Shown: in pieces, positions 8,990 through 19,271 of the stretch
How positions within the stretch are numbered: position 1 is the stretch's first letter
Layout: each line of letters begins with the position of its first letter
Source of the DNA: Acinetobacter sp. 10FS3-1
Lineage (GTDB): Bacteria; Pseudomonadota; Gammaproteobacteria; Pseudomonadales; Moraxellaceae
Reading direction: 5' to 3'
NCBI RefSeq assembly: GCF_013343215.1
Contig: NZ_CP039143.1
Location: forward strand, 2,790,001 to 2,854,000
Length of the DNA: 64,000 nucleotides
Position numbers and translations under genes: made by a program
Notes under the pieces: generated by a model
What the model was told of the DNA's origin: nothing
The model's input: the letters and a program-made list of their open reading frames with translations, nothing else
The model's database searches: none

Positions 8990-9868
8990 ATGAAAAAACT
9001 CGGTTTAGCCACTGCTTTATTATTAGCCATGACCGGCGCTCAAGCATATCAATTTGAAGTTCAAGGTCAGTCAGAGTTCATCGACAATACTGTTAATGAC
9101 AAAGATTTCACTGGTGCTGTTCAAGGTACTTACTACTTTAAAAATGTAGATGCATCTAAAGGTCCTTTAGCTGAAGCAGCTTTCTTAAACCAGGCATCAA
9201 ATGTTTCTTTAGCATATACATATGGCGAATACGATGTAGACGCTGATTTTAAAGACCAAGTTTCTCATACTTTTGGTGCTAAAGCTGAAGCTTATGTTCC
9301 AACTAAATTTGTTCCTGCTTATGCAAGTGCATCTTATAGCCACACCATCACTGATGGTAAAGGCGGTCAAAAAGATGACCAAGGCGACCGTTATGCATTA
9401 GAATTGGGTGCTGTACTTGCACCTAACTTCTTGGTTGCTGTAGGTTATACTAGCGTCGCTGACCAAGTTTCTTATGACGCATTCAACATGTTCAACAATG
9501 GCGTTGTGAAAGCAGCTCTAGAATCTCAAACTATTAATGAAGACCAGGATGCGATCACTGCACGTACTAAATATGTAGGTGCAATTGATGGTACGAACAT
9601 GTCAATTGGTTTTGAAACTGGTTTAGTATATGGCGAAGATACTGCTTATAACTTAGGCACGACTCTTTTCCTTAACCCTGCTTTAAGCGTGGGCGCATCT
9701 TATATGGAATCTAGCTATGCTGGTTCTCCAGACAAAGCTTGGGGCGCGAACGTAAACTACTTCATCACTCCAGCGGTTGCAGTTGGCGCATCTTATGTAA
9801 ATGCGAATGCTGAAAGCGAAGCGCGCGATACACAAACTGTAGGCTTAAATGCTAAATTCCGTTTCTAA
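8990..9868 (+). CDS. Omp33-36-type outer membrane porin
   Basis: A 292-residue outer membrane protein. Residues 1-19 (MKKLGLATALLLAMTGAQA) form a Sec signal peptide. The mature part starts YQFEVQGQSEF and alternates short amphipathic strands, ending in KFRF with the C-terminal Phe needed for assembly by the Bam complex. The block GPLAEAAFLNQASNVS and the repeated GASY strands are hallmarks of the Acinetobacter Omp33-36 (Omp34) porin, a water/solute channel linked in A. baumannii to carbapenem entry and host-cell toxicity; those roles come from that species and are not shown here. Only a weak ribosome binding site precedes the ATG. It has its own promoter and terminator. Confidence 0.88.
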   Translation: MKKLGLATALLLAMTGAQAYQFEVQGQSEFIDNTVNDKDFTGAVQGTYYFKNVDASKGPLAEAAFLNQASNVSLAYTYGEYDVDADFKDQVSHTFGAKAEAYVPTKFVPAYASASYSHTITDGKGGQKDDQGDRYALELGAVLAPNFLVAVGYTSVADQVSYDAFNMFNNGVVKAALESQTINEDQDAITARTKYVGAIDGTNMSIGFETGLVYGEDTAYNLGTTLFLNPALSVGASYMESSYAGSPDKAWGANVNYFITPAVAVGASYVNANAESEARDTQTVGLNAKFRF

Positions 9869-9890
9869 TTTCTGATTAGACGTTGAATAG

Positions 9891-9920
9891 AAAAAAGGAC
9901 GCTGATGCGTCCTTTTTTTA
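9891..9920. terminator. bidirectional terminator between the porin and betT
   Basis: AAAAAGGACGC pairs with GCGTCCTTTTT around a TGAT loop, with T runs on both strands, so it can serve both convergent genes. Confidence 0.88.
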
Positions 9921-9933
9921 TTGGGCGAAATAT

Positions 9934-11898
9934 TTATTCTGGTGAACGAATCAGGCTCAGGAAATGCAGATGACGCTCATATTGATCAATGATGTCCTGT
10001 AGTAAATCTTCCTGTGTCCACTCCATTACATCATAACCCTGCCCACCTTCTTTTAAAAAGACTTCAGCCTGATAAGACTGGTCATCCTCAAGCTCGGACA
10101 TAAAAGTGGGACTGATCATTTGTGTCATTACCACCTGATAGATAAAATTCATCTCATCCTGATGGTCGACACGCAATTCAATTCCCTCCTCCAGCGCATG
10201 AATCTTGACCTGTATTTGACGGCGTTTCAGCTCGGTCTGAAAACTACCAAAAGCCTTGCTTGCTGTAGTATCAATAAATGCCTGCACTTCGGCCTTGCTA
10301 TGCGGATAATGCATAATCAGTCCCAGCCTTTGCTGCCAGCTGCGCGGATTTTGAATCGCACGCGGCGTAATGCGTGCAGCCTGCACAGCATGCATTTTAA
10401 TTACATCCAACCTCAGTGCTTTAAGTAGTCCCCAGCAAATGAGCAGCATAATCAGGGTAAAAGGCAAGGCACTCATGATCGTGGCAGACTGTAAGGCCTC
10501 CAGACCGCCGACCAGCAGCAAGGTAATCGCCAGCAAGGCCATCACCAAAGTCCAGAACAGACGTTGCCAGACCGGTGATTTTTCAGTTTTTGCTGTCAGA
10601 TAATCAGTGACTAGTGAACCAGAATCGGCTGAGGTCACAAAGAACAGCATCACCAGCAAGGTTGCCACAATACTGGTGACAGAACTAAAGGGTAAACTGC
10701 CCAGAAATTCAAACAGTGCGACCGATGAATCACGCTGCACCGCTTCAAGCAGACTGGTATTGGCTTCATGAATAATACTATGCAGGGCGGCATTGCCCAT
10801 AAAGCCCATCCAGATCAGGGTAAAGCCTGTTGGGATCAATAGCACCCCAACAATAAATTCCCGGACTGTGCGTCCTTCTGATACACGCGCAATAAACATG
10901 CCCACAAATGGTGACCAGGAAATCCACCAAGCCCAATACATGATGGTCCAGCCTCCAATCCAGCCGCTAGGCTGATAGGCATACAGGTTAAAGGTCATGC
11001 TGAACAGATTGGAGACGTATTGGCCTGTAGCCTGAATTGTGGTCTGTAAAAGATAAATACTTGGACCAGCCAAAAATACAAAAATCAGCAACAGCAGGGC
11101 AAGCAACAAATTCAGCTCGGCCAGACGCTTCACACCTTTATCCAGACCAAAAAACACTGACAAGGCGGCCATGCTACTGACCACAATAATCAGGACAATC
11201 TGGGTACTCGGCTGCTGCTCAATACCAAACAGATAATTCAGGCCCGAGTTGATCTGGGTTACCCCGAATCCCAAGGTGGTGGCGACACCAAAAATTGTGC
11301 CGATGGTGGCAAAAGTATCGACTCCATCTCCAATTGGTCCATAAATTCTGTTGCCAATCAGTGGATATAAAGCGGAACGGATTTTTAAGGGCAAATTATG
11401 CCGGTAAGCAAAATAGGCCAGTGCCAGACCGACCAGGGTATAGACGGCCCAGGCATGCAGCCCCCAATGGAAGAAAGTAATTCGCATCGATTGCTGGGCA
11501 GCCGCCAGTGTTTGAGGCTCACCAATCGGTGGCGTGACATAATGCATGACCGGTTCTGCAACGCCAAAGAACATGAGTCCGATACCCATGCCGGCGGTAA
11601 ACAGCATCGCGAACCAGGAACCACTATGATAGGCGGGCTGGCTATGATCAGGTCCAAGCTTGATTTTCCCCATATCGGACAGCGCAATATAAATCAACAC
11701 AATCAGGAAAATAGCCACGGATAACACATAAAACCAGCTAAATGAAGAGGTAATCCACTGATTTAACTGTTGCGTGAGTCCTTGAAAAGTATCCGGCGCA
11801 AAGAGTACCAGTCCCAGAAAAATGGCAATAATGACCACGGTACTGACAAAGACATTCGGGTTGACATTAGCCAGCCAGGAAGATGGTTTGGAAGACAT
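9934..11898 (-). CDS. betT: BCCT-family choline/betaine transporter (BetT type)
   Basis: A 654-residue inner membrane transporter that couples uptake of choline or a related betaine to the ion gradient for osmoprotection. Twelve membrane segments occupy residues ~15-510. The BCCT glycine stretch GMGIGLMFFGVAEP and the tryptophan-rich segment YWAWWISWSPFVGMF with the following RVSEGRTVREF are intact. A ~140-residue hydrophilic C-terminal tail, as in the osmo-regulated BetT of E. coli (677 residues), supports BetT over shorter BCCT members. No bet biosynthesis genes are in the window, so the substrate is inferred. It is probably transcribed alone. Confidence 0.85.
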   Translation of the reverse strand: MSSKPSSWLANVNPNVFVSTVVIIAIFLGLVLFAPDTFQGLTQQLNQWITSSFSWFYVLSVAIFLIVLIYIALSDMGKIKLGPDHSQPAYHSGSWFAMLFTAGMGIGLMFFGVAEPVMHYVTPPIGEPQTLAAAQQSMRITFFHWGLHAWAVYTLVGLALAYFAYRHNLPLKIRSALYPLIGNRIYGPIGDGVDTFATIGTIFGVATTLGFGVTQINSGLNYLFGIEQQPSTQIVLIIVVSSMAALSVFFGLDKGVKRLAELNLLLALLLLIFVFLAGPSIYLLQTTIQATGQYVSNLFSMTFNLYAYQPSGWIGGWTIMYWAWWISWSPFVGMFIARVSEGRTVREFIVGVLLIPTGFTLIWMGFMGNAALHSIIHEANTSLLEAVQRDSSVALFEFLGSLPFSSVTSIVATLLVMLFFVTSADSGSLVTDYLTAKTEKSPVWQRLFWTLVMALLAITLLLVGGLEALQSATIMSALPFTLIMLLICWGLLKALRLDVIKMHAVQAARITPRAIQNPRSWQQRLGLIMHYPHSKAEVQAFIDTTASKAFGSFQTELKRRQIQVKIHALEEGIELRVDHQDEMNFIYQVVMTQMISPTFMSELEDDQSYQAEVFLKEGGQGYDVMEWTQEDLLQDIIDQYERHLHFLSLIRSPE

Positions 11899-12208
11899 AT
11901 ATCCCTCTTTTTTTCAATCTATGGAAAGAGCGAGAGACTCAAATAATTATTTGCAAGTAAAAACTATGAGAGAAATAAATAGAGTGTATTGATAATTCCT
12001 GTAGCTCGGCAACAACGCATATTCTTTCTGCTTTTCGCGCCAAGCATTTATGAAATATCAATAGACCCTAATATAAAGGCAGATAAATAAAATCAATTTG
12101 AATCCGGCCTTATTTTAAAATAGGGTGAAAAATAAAGCCGTCAGCTTAATGTAACAAGAAAATCAAACCTGTCAGGCTTTACAGAGCGGTGTTTTTATCC
12201 TGTTTTTG
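11899..12208. other. intergenic region before betT
   Basis: About 310 bases without a gene. It must hold the betT promoter. An 18-base imperfect palindrome CCTTATTTTAAAATAGGG lies at 12108-12125 and could be an operator, but nothing else supports that. Confidence 0.35.
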
Positions 12209-12895
12209 CTATTTTTTCTTGGGGGGGATATAGGCAATATATTGTAAGGCAATCAATCGTGAAACGATCAGCGCCAGATACATCACCCCAAAAAACATCT
12301 GGATAATTGCCAGCATACGGGCAATCGGGCTAACCGGCATCAGGTCAGATAAACCGGTGGCGGACTGGACACTAAAACTCAGGAACAGTAAATCCAGCCA
12401 GGGTTGATAGGCATGTAAATCGGGATGTGCAAAACTGTAGGGCACCAGCAACTGGCAAATGCTATATAAAAAGGCAAAGCCCCAAGCCAGCAAGGTAAAG
12501 ACTGCCCCTGCGGCAAACAGCTCATCTTTGGTCAGATAACGATCATGAAACATATAGCTCAACAGGCCATAAGCTGCACTAAAATAAGCACTGGCTTCAA
12601 ACAGGTTGGCCGTGATATGAATCCAGTTATCCTGGATCCCCAAAGCAATTAAGGAAGAAAAGAAAATCGCACCTGCGACAAAGGTCAGCCCTAAAATCGT
12701 AAACATCGGGGTCTGTCGAATGACTTTGGCAATGACCAGCAGCACCAGAACTCCAAGCACCCAGGTAACAGCACGATAGGATACACTTTCATAGGCCAGC
12801 ACCGATAGGATCAAAATCAGCAATTGCAAACAGAGCAGCCATGCAGATGGCAAGTGCTCAAATGTTGCCCAGAATCGTCTTAATGCCTGCTTCAT
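12209..12895 (-). CDS. potassium-channel-like membrane protein with a degenerate filter
   Basis: A 228-residue inner membrane protein with about six hydrophobic segments; the last two flank a pore-loop-like stretch reading FSVQSATGLSDLMP, as in two-TM ion channel domains. The usual filter T-x-G-Y-G-D is replaced by ATGLSD, so selectivity and even conduction are uncertain. The start chosen is the ATG at 12895, because an AAGAAGGGC sequence sits just before it; an ATG eight codons upstream has no ribosome binding site. No regulatory domain is fused. Conserved-hypothetical ion channel is the safest name. Confidence 0.65.
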   Translation of the reverse strand: MKQALRRFWATFEHLPSAWLLCLQLLILILSVLAYESVSYRAVTWVLGVLVLLVIAKVIRQTPMFTILGLTFVAGAIFFSSLIALGIQDNWIHITANLFEASAYFSAAYGLLSYMFHDRYLTKDELFAAGAVFTLLAWGFAFLYSICQLLVPYSFAHPDLHAYQPWLDLLFLSFSVQSATGLSDLMPVSPIARMLAIIQMFFGVMYLALIVSRLIALQYIAYIPPKKK

Positions 12896-13075
12896 ACTGC
12901 CCTTCTTCTTGGAATTCATATTCGCAATTTAATTATTATCAGCCTCAACATAGCATGCAGCAGGTTTATGAGTGTTTAACAATTTGTATGAAAATTACTG
13001 AAAACCGCTCTACGCCATGCTTTTATTTTTTTGCCTATAAAGTCGTTGCGAAAAAAACTGACTGTATTGCAGGCC

Positions 13076-13105
13076 ATAAAAAAAGCCCCGGATGGGGCTT
13101 TTTTA
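13076..13105. terminator. terminator of actP
   Basis: AAAAGCCCC and GGGGCTTTT form a 9-bp stem around GGAT, with A/T runs on both sides. It lies just past the actP stop on the minus strand. Confidence 0.88.
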
Positions 13106-13118
13106 GGATGAACCGATC

Positions 13119-14825
13119 TTAGTGATCAGAAGCACCCGAGATACCGATACCGGTTTGTGAACGTACAAACTGGGCATCGAAAGCTTTGCGCTCTGCTTGT
13201 GCCTGAGCTGAGTTATCTGTGACTGAGAACAACCAGCAGCACAAGAAAGACAATGGCATTGCAAATAATGCAGGACCGTTAAATGGAACCACTGGAGTAT
13301 CCGAGATGCCTAAAGTATCTACCCATACTGCTTTAGACAGCACAATCAAGGTTACTGCGGTTACCAGACCTGCAACACCACCAATCACCGCACCACGTGT
13401 CGTCAAGCCTTTCCAGAACATGGACAATACCAGTACCGGGAAGTTGGCACATGCCGCCACCGAGAATGCCAGACCGACCATGAAGGCGACGTTTTGTTTC
13501 TCGAACAGAATCCCGAGAATCATCGCGAAGATCGCCAGACCTAAAGTTGCAAGCTTAGACATACGTAGTTCAGACTCAGGCGTAGTTTGGCCTTTCTTCA
13601 ACACGTTGGCATACAGGTCATGCGAAATTGCTGAAGCACCAGACAGGGTCAGGCCCGCAACAACCGCAAGAATGGTCGCAAATGCTACTGCAGAAATGAA
13701 GCCCATGAACAGGTCGCCACCCACTGCATCAGACAGATGAACCGCCGCCATGTTATTACCACCTACAAGCTCTAACTTGCCAGTGATCGCCATTTTCGCA
13801 ACATCCAGGAATTGCGGGTTATTCGATACATACAGGATCGCACCGAAACCGATAATAAAGGTCAGCAGGTAGAAGTAACCGATAAAACCTGTTGCCACAA
13901 CCACTGATTTACGTGCTTCTTTGGCATCTTTTACCGTGAAGAAACGCATCAGGATATGTGGAAGACCAGCAGTACCGAACATCAGCGCCAGACCTAAAGA
14001 AATCGCATCAATCGGGTTAGATGCCAGGCTTCCTGGACCCATGATTTTGGTTGCATCTGCCAGGCTCAGGTCATGTACTTTTGAATACACGCCAATCGCC
14101 TGTTCAAACATGTTGGTAAAGCTGAAGCCTACGCCTTTCATGACCATGAACGCCATGAAAGTAGCACCAGACAGCAGCATGACCGCTTTAATGATCTGTA
14201 CCCAGGTCGTTGCCAGCATGCCACCGAACATTACATAGGCCATCATCAGCAAGCCGACAATCACCACAGCAAGGTTATAGTTCAAACCGAACAGCAGCTT
14301 GATCAGCTGACCTGCACCCACCATCTGGGCGATCAGGTAGAAGGCTACCACTACCAATGAACTCATGGCGGCTAAAGTACGCACCGGTTTTTCCTGTAAA
14401 CGGAAAGACACTACGTCAGACAGGTTATATTTACCCAAGTTACGCAGACGCTCTGCCACCAGGAATAATACGATTGGCCAGCCCACCATAAAACCAAGTG
14501 AATATAACAAGCCATCAAAACCTGACAGGAATACCATCGCAGAAATCCCCAGGAAGGAGGCTGCTGACATATAGTCACCGGCTATCGCCAGACCGTTCTG
14601 GAAGCCGCTAATCCCACCACCGGCAGTATAGAAGTCCTTGGTATTTGTGGTTTGTTTTGCTGCCCATTTAGTAATGAACAGGGTAGCCCCCACGAAAATC
14701 ACAAACATGATAATCGCGTGCCAGTTGGTTGCCTGCTGTTCTGCTGCGCCTAAATCCGGACCAGCCATTGCCATCCCTGAGCCGACTGCAGTTGCAGCCA
14801 GGGCAATTAAAGAATTCCATTTCAT
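13119..14825 (-). CDS. actP: cation/acetate symporter ActP
   Basis: A 568-residue sodium:solute symporter of the SSS family that takes up acetate and other short carboxylates across the inner membrane. The first ~20 residues after the chosen start form a signal-like hydrophobic segment as in E. coli ActP. Long stretches match that protein, for example [36 protein letters not shown] and the C-terminal FVRSQTG. I chose the ATG at 14825, which follows the yjcH stop by one base; a methionine 27 bases upstream would create a longer overlap and an atypical N-terminus. It forms an operon with yjcH and sits divergently to the CrbS-like kinase that probably controls it. Confidence 0.95.
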   Translation of the reverse strand: MKWNSLIALAATAVGSGMAMAGPDLGAAEQQATNWHAIIMFVIFVGATLFITKWAAKQTTNTKDFYTAGGGISGFQNGLAIAGDYMSAASFLGISAMVFLSGFDGLLYSLGFMVGWPIVLFLVAERLRNLGKYNLSDVVSFRLQEKPVRTLAAMSSLVVVAFYLIAQMVGAGQLIKLLFGLNYNLAVVIVGLLMMAYVMFGGMLATTWVQIIKAVMLLSGATFMAFMVMKGVGFSFTNMFEQAIGVYSKVHDLSLADATKIMGPGSLASNPIDAISLGLALMFGTAGLPHILMRFFTVKDAKEARKSVVVATGFIGYFYLLTFIIGFGAILYVSNNPQFLDVAKMAITGKLELVGGNNMAAVHLSDAVGGDLFMGFISAVAFATILAVVAGLTLSGASAISHDLYANVLKKGQTTPESELRMSKLATLGLAIFAMILGILFEKQNVAFMVGLAFSVAACANFPVLVLSMFWKGLTTRGAVIGGVAGLVTAVTLIVLSKAVWVDTLGISDTPVVPFNGPALFAMPLSFLCCWLFSVTDNSAQAQAERKAFDAQFVRSQTGIGISGASDH

Positions 14826-14826
14826 C

Positions 14827-15159
14827 TTAATGAGGTCCTTTTTCATGAGCAATTGCTTCTACTTCACGTATTGCTTCTTCAGTCAATTGATCGAGACGGT
14901 TATTCGCGATATAGGAATAGACGCCACATAAGATAAATGACAGCACAATGATGCCCAGACCCAGTGGAATCCCCCAAGTCGTCACTCCACCTGAAATAGA
15001 AGACAAAAGAAACTCTTTGTTATAGCCAACCAGCAACATGAAGCCCACATAGACAAACAGCATAATGCCCGTTAAAGTCCAGCTGAGTGTGCTCTTCTTG
15101 CTAACCATTTCTTTGAATTTTGGATTCTGTAGAATTCGATCTACCTGTACCTCATCCAT
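14827..15159 (-). CDS. yjcH: DUF485 membrane protein YjcH
   Basis: A small DUF485 protein (110 residues) with two membrane segments, encoded just upstream of actP in many gammaproteobacteria and thought to assist it. The start at [10 protein letters not shown] is fixed by a CAGGAG ribosome binding site seven bases before the ATG at 15159; a methionine seven codons earlier has none. Its stop overlaps the actP start region almost directly, consistent with translational coupling. The exact molecular role of YjcH is not established. Confidence 0.9.
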   Translation of the reverse strand: MDEVQVDRILQNPKFKEMVSKKSTLSWTLTGIMLFVYVGFMLLVGYNKEFLLSSISGGVTTWGIPLGLGIIVLSFILCGVYSYIANNRLDQLTEEAIREVEAIAHEKGPH

Positions 15160-15253
15160 CGTTGCACTCCTGTAGCCCAACCGTGGGCTGATTATTTTTA
15201 ATTCGAATTATTACTGTTGCAAATTAACAAGAATTGTGGCGTCTTGTAATTAA

Positions 15254-15279
15254 GACTTTGGTCGTTAAAAAATAATCAA
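15254..15279 (-). promoter_or_regulatory. sequence shared between the yjcH and acs upstream regions
   Basis: The minus strand reads TTGATTATTTTTT, seven other bases, then AAAGTC. The region before acs (23432-23456, plus strand) reads the same 13 bases, six others, then AAAGTC. A regulator site is possible, but A/T-rich matches arise easily. Confidence 0.25.
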
Positions 15280-15340
15280 TTTCAACTGTAGCGTTCACGA
15301 TGCGCTATTATAGGGCCAGCTTCAGTACACATCAGGCTCT

Positions 15341-18300
15341 ATGAACAGTTGGCTCATCATAGGGGTGCTCGCCCTCTATATCGCATTACTCTTTATCTGC
15401 GCATTTTACGGAGAAAAACATACCAGCCGGTTCAGCACCCGTGGGCGTATGTTGTTGTTCAGTTTGACCTTAGGGGTCTACTGTTCATCCTGGACCTTTT
15501 ATGGTGCGACTGGAGCGGCGGTTCGTGAAGGCATCATCTTCCTGCCAATCTATCTTGGTCCGCTGCTGTTTGTCGCAATTGGCTACGATATCTGGCGCCG
15601 CCTAGGACGGGTACGCCAGCACCATGCCATCTCCTCGATTGCCGACTTTGTGGCCGCCCGTTATGGTAAAAGCGGCCCTCTCGCCTCACTGGTCACCATT
15701 CTGGCGGTGATTGCCATTATTCCTTATCTGGCCTTGCAGCTACGTGCTATTGCACTCAGTGCGACGGTTATTCTGGAACCTTCCTCAGGTATGAGTAATA
15801 CTACCAATGGCGTGCTGTTCCTGACAGGTATTCTCGCCATTCTGGCCATGATTTTTGGTACCCGGCAGATTGCCAACACCGAACAGCACGGCGGCCTGAT
15901 GCTGGCAGTGGCTTTTGAGTCGTTTGTCAAACTGTTTGCCTTGCTGGCGGTCGCCTGTTTCTTCATGTTTGAAGCACCGGAGAACCTGACCCAGATCAGT
16001 CATGATATCAGTAGCACTTTTCATGACGTCCAGGTGTTCGGCGTACCGGAAAGTTTCTGGACGCAAACCCTGCTGGCTGCATTGGCCATTATCTGCCTGC
16101 CACGCCAGTTTCATGTGGCCGTGGTAGAACTGCGCGATGAAAAACATATTCGCGGGGCACGGCGCTGGTTTGCAGTCTATTTAATTCTGACCACGGTGGC
16201 GATTATCCCGATTGCCAGTTGGGCACTACATGCCGCTCCCCAATATCTGGCCATTCCGGATGTCGCCGTTTTATCTTTACCGCTCAGCTATAATCAGGAC
16301 TGGCTGACCTTGCTGGCTTTCCTCGGCGGCTTCTCGGCCTCGACCGGAATGCTGCTGGTGTCTTCCGTTGCCCTATCGATCATGCTCAGTAATGACCTGA
16401 TCATGCCGGCGCTGTGGCGTTTTAAACTGCTGTCGCGGCATGACAAGCGCTTACCGCTGGTCCTTAAATTTACCCGCCGGGTCTGCATTCTCGCCGTCAT
16501 GCTGATGGGCTTTTTGTTCTTCAACTTCTTTAATGATATTGATCAACTGTCGGTCTTCGGGCTGCTGGCTTTCAGTGCCGTTGCGCAGTTCGCGCCTGCC
16601 CTGATTGGTGGTCTGTACTGGCGTGGTGGCAGTAAGCAGGGCGTATATGCCGGCTTGCTGACCGGTTTTGCCCTGTGGTCCTATACGCTGTTGCTGCCAA
16701 CGATTTTACGCAGCCTGCCAGATCGCTATCAGCAATTTAGTATAGATTTCCTGACCCAAGGACCTTTTGGCTGGAACTGGTTACGTCCCGAAGCCCTGAT
16801 TGGATTTGAATCTTTTGATCCTCTGACCCATGGCGTGGTCTGGGCACTGGGTCTGAATACCGTGTTATACATCTGGATTTCACGCATGTTCCGCCCAAGT
16901 GTGGCAGAACAGATTCAGGCCGAAAGCTTTTTCTATTATGAAACCAAGCCCTTGCCGTCGCAAAGTCCGATGACTGAGGTAAGCTATTCGCATCAGGATG
17001 TTGCCCGCCTAAAAGTGGGTGATTTGCTGACCCTGGCAAAAAGGATTACCGGTGAAGTGCCGGCTGCGCAGGCATTCCAGCAGTTCTGTACACAAAATAA
17101 TGTCGAACTCAATGAAAATAGCAGTGCCAATGGGATGTGGTGGCGTTTTACCGAACAGTATCTGGCCGGCACGATTGGCGCCGCATCAGCACGGACCTTA
17201 TTGACCACCGCTATGGTCAATAATGGCCTGGCGCTCGGCCAGGTCGCAAATATTCTGGATCAGGCCTCCCAATGGCAGCGTTTTAACCAGAACCTGATTA
17301 TGACCATGATTGACCATATGACCCAAGGGGTGAGTGTGGTCGACGAAAACATGTGTCTGGTGGCCTGGAATAACCAGTATCTGAAACTGTTCGATTATCC
17401 AAAAGATATTGTCTATGTCGGCTGTCCGATTGCTGACCTGATCCGCTATAACGCAGAACGCGGCGAATGTGGTCCAGGTTCGGTGGAAGAGCATGTGCGT
17501 AAACGGATTCACTGGATGCGCGTCGGCAGTGCACATGAATTTGAACGGATCCGTAAAGATGGCCGCGTGATTCAGATGCGTGGTAATCCGATTGAAGGCG
17601 GTGGTTTCGTAACAACCTTTGCCGATATTACCGCTTTCCGTGAAAATGAAGCTGTTCTGGAAGCCCGGGTCCGCGATCGCACCCAGCAGCTCGCCGATGC
17701 CCTGTCTGAACAGCAATTAGCGCGTGAGCAGGCAGACAAGGCCAATATGTCCAAGAGCCGCTTTATTGCAGCTGCCAGTCATGATCTGCTACAGCCCATG
17801 CATGCCGCACGCCTGTTTAGTACGGCGCTGGAACAGAGCATCCAGAATGATGAAGACCGTAAAACCTTACAGCAATTGGATCGTGCGCTGCATGGGGCGG
17901 AAAGTATGCTCTCTGCCCTGCTGGATATTGCCCGGCTGGAAGGCGGTACGATTCAGCCTAAACGTCAGGCCTATCCATTGCATGATCTGCTGAGTGATCT
18001 GGAACTCCAGTTCAAGTCAATTGCAGCACAGCGCGGGATCAAGCTCAGTGTGCATGATGCCCAGTTCTGGATTGATACCGATCCGCAGTGGATTCGTCGG
18101 ATTATCCAGAACTTCGTCAGCAATGCGCTACGCTATACTGCCAAAGGTAAGGTGGTGGTCGGTGTGCTGCGTGCCAGTGAAAAACCCAATCATATCCGTA
18201 TCGGGGTATGGGATAGCGGCCCGGGGATTGCCGAAGAACAGCGTATCAAGCTGTTTCAGGAATTCGAGCGCTGTGGACACGCTTCTCCATGGGGCGAACA

Positions 18301-18832
18301 AGGGCTGGGACTGGGGCTGGCGATTGTACAGCGCATGACCAGTATGCTGGGCTATCCGGTGCATGTCTATTCCACATATGGCAAAGGCTCCTGTTTCATG
18401 ATTGAAGTCCCGGTAGTGGCTGCACCTCAAGTGGTGGCCACCCCCGTACAGGCAATACCATTAAAGTCCAAGGCCTTTAAAGTCCTGTGTCTGGATAATG
18501 ATGAAGCTATTCTGGAAGGTATGTCGACCCTGCTCACCAAATGGGGCTATCAGGTCTTTAAGGCCACCGAACCGGAACAGGCCATCGAACTGATCCATCA
18601 GGAAAATATTCAGGTGTGGCTGGTAGATCAGCACTTGAACCAGGGCAAGATCGGTCTGGACTTTATTCTGGAACATCGTCAGCCTCAGGTTCCGGTGGCA
18701 CTGATCACCGCAGATTCAGATCCGGAATTGCCACAGCGTCTGAAAGAGTTAAATATCGTACTGCTGAAAAAACCGTTAAAACCAGCCTCCTTACGCTCGT
18801 GGTTATCCGGCCTGAAGATTTCGGATCATTAA
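15341..18832 (+). CDS. crbS: CrbS-like hybrid sensor kinase with a PutP-type transporter domain
   Basis: A 1163-residue inner membrane hybrid kinase. Residues 1 to ~530 form a 12-13 segment sodium/solute symporter (SLC5/PutP) domain. A linker like the STAC region follows, then a PAS domain (~650-770, starting MIDHMTQGVSVVDEN), a short coiled coil, a dimerisation domain with phospho-acceptor His814 in AASHDLLQPMH, an ATPase domain with DSGPGI and GLGLGLAI, and a receiver domain with Asp1096 in LVDQHLN. This order is that of CrbS/MxtR kinases, which drive acs and actP expression in Vibrio and Pseudomonas. It is divergent from yjcH-actP. The start ATG follows an AGG string. Confidence 0.88.
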   Translation: MNSWLIIGVLALYIALLFICAFYGEKHTSRFSTRGRMLLFSLTLGVYCSSWTFYGATGAAVREGIIFLPIYLGPLLFVAIGYDIWRRLGRVRQHHAISSIADFVAARYGKSGPLASLVTILAVIAIIPYLALQLRAIALSATVILEPSSGMSNTTNGVLFLTGILAILAMIFGTRQIANTEQHGGLMLAVAFESFVKLFALLAVACFFMFEAPENLTQISHDISSTFHDVQVFGVPESFWTQTLLAALAIICLPRQFHVAVVELRDEKHIRGARRWFAVYLILTTVAIIPIASWALHAAPQYLAIPDVAVLSLPLSYNQDWLTLLAFLGGFSASTGMLLVSSVALSIMLSNDLIMPALWRFKLLSRHDKRLPLVLKFTRRVCILAVMLMGFLFFNFFNDIDQLSVFGLLAFSAVAQFAPALIGGLYWRGGSKQGVYAGLLTGFALWSYTLLLPTILRSLPDRYQQFSIDFLTQGPFGWNWLRPEALIGFESFDPLTHGVVWALGLNTVLYIWISRMFRPSVAEQIQAESFFYYETKPLPSQSPMTEVSYSHQDVARLKVGDLLTLAKRITGEVPAAQAFQQFCTQNNVELNENSSANGMWWRFTEQYLAGTIGAASARTLLTTAMVNNGLALGQVANILDQASQWQRFNQNLIMTMIDHMTQGVSVVDENMCLVAWNNQYLKLFDYPKDIVYVGCPIADLIRYNAERGECGPGSVEEHVRKRIHWMRVGSAHEFERIRKDGRVIQMRGNPIEGGGFVTTFADITAFRENEAVLEARVRDRTQQLADALSEQQLAREQADKANMSKSRFIAAASHDLLQPMHAARLFSTALEQSIQNDEDRKTLQQLDRALHGAESMLSALLDIARLEGGTIQPKRQAYPLHDLLSDLELQFKSIAAQRGIKLSVHDAQFWIDTDPQWIRRIIQNFVSNALRYTAKGKVVVGVLRASEKPNHIRIGVWDSGPGIAEEQRIKLFQEFERCGHASPWGEQGLGLGLAIVQRMTSMLGYPVHVYSTYGKGSCFMIEVPVVAAPQVVATPVQAIPLKSKAFKVLCLDNDEAILEGMSTLLTKWGYQVFKATEPEQAIELIHQENIQVWLVDQHLNQGKIGLDFILEHRQPQVPVALITADSDPELPQRLKELNIVLLKKPLKPASLRSWLSGLKISDH

Positions 18833-18874
18833 CTCACTCGCTGGCTAAGTTTTCCTTCCCAGCCATTTCGCAGG

Positions 18875-18909
18875 ATGCCCGTCTTCCAATCTGGAAGATG
18901 GGCATTTTT
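18875..18909 (+). terminator. terminator of the CrbS-like kinase gene
   Basis: ATGCCCGTCTTCC pairs with GGAAGATGGGCAT (13 bp, one G-U) around AATCT, followed by TTTT, 42 bases past the stop. Confidence 0.85.
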
Positions 18910-19271
18910 CATACACACCTTGCACATAACTTTACTCAATATGCAGAAAAAACAGGCAGATGTGCCAAAAGCACCAAAATTGCGAAAATTTGACCCGATC
19001 TATTGATCAAAAAGTTCATTTTAATTTTCACTATGGCAAAAGTTACCGAACCCCTTGATTCATAGTCGCACACTTGGTTACAAAAATATAAGCGACTGCT
19101 TTTTATAAACTTTTTTAGAAAAAACCATTGAATAAAACTTTGGTCTTATTTTTCACCTAGCCAGCTTGGGCCTAAAAATAGAGAATTGAGAAACGATCAG
19201 TTTCCATCCAGTCCATCCTTTTCCCCCTTCTTTGGCAGCTGATCCACTTGCACTGCATAGGAGCTCTTACA
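18910..19271. other. intergenic region before the unknown 256-residue gene
   Basis: About 360 bases without a supported gene. It must contain the promoter of the gene at 19272; no box stands out clearly. Confidence 0.4.

Noticed and set aside
17198..17716. 172-codon minus-strand frame inside the CrbS-like kinase gene
   Set aside because: It mirrors a conserved PAS/kinase coding region and has no ribosome binding site or recognisable domain.
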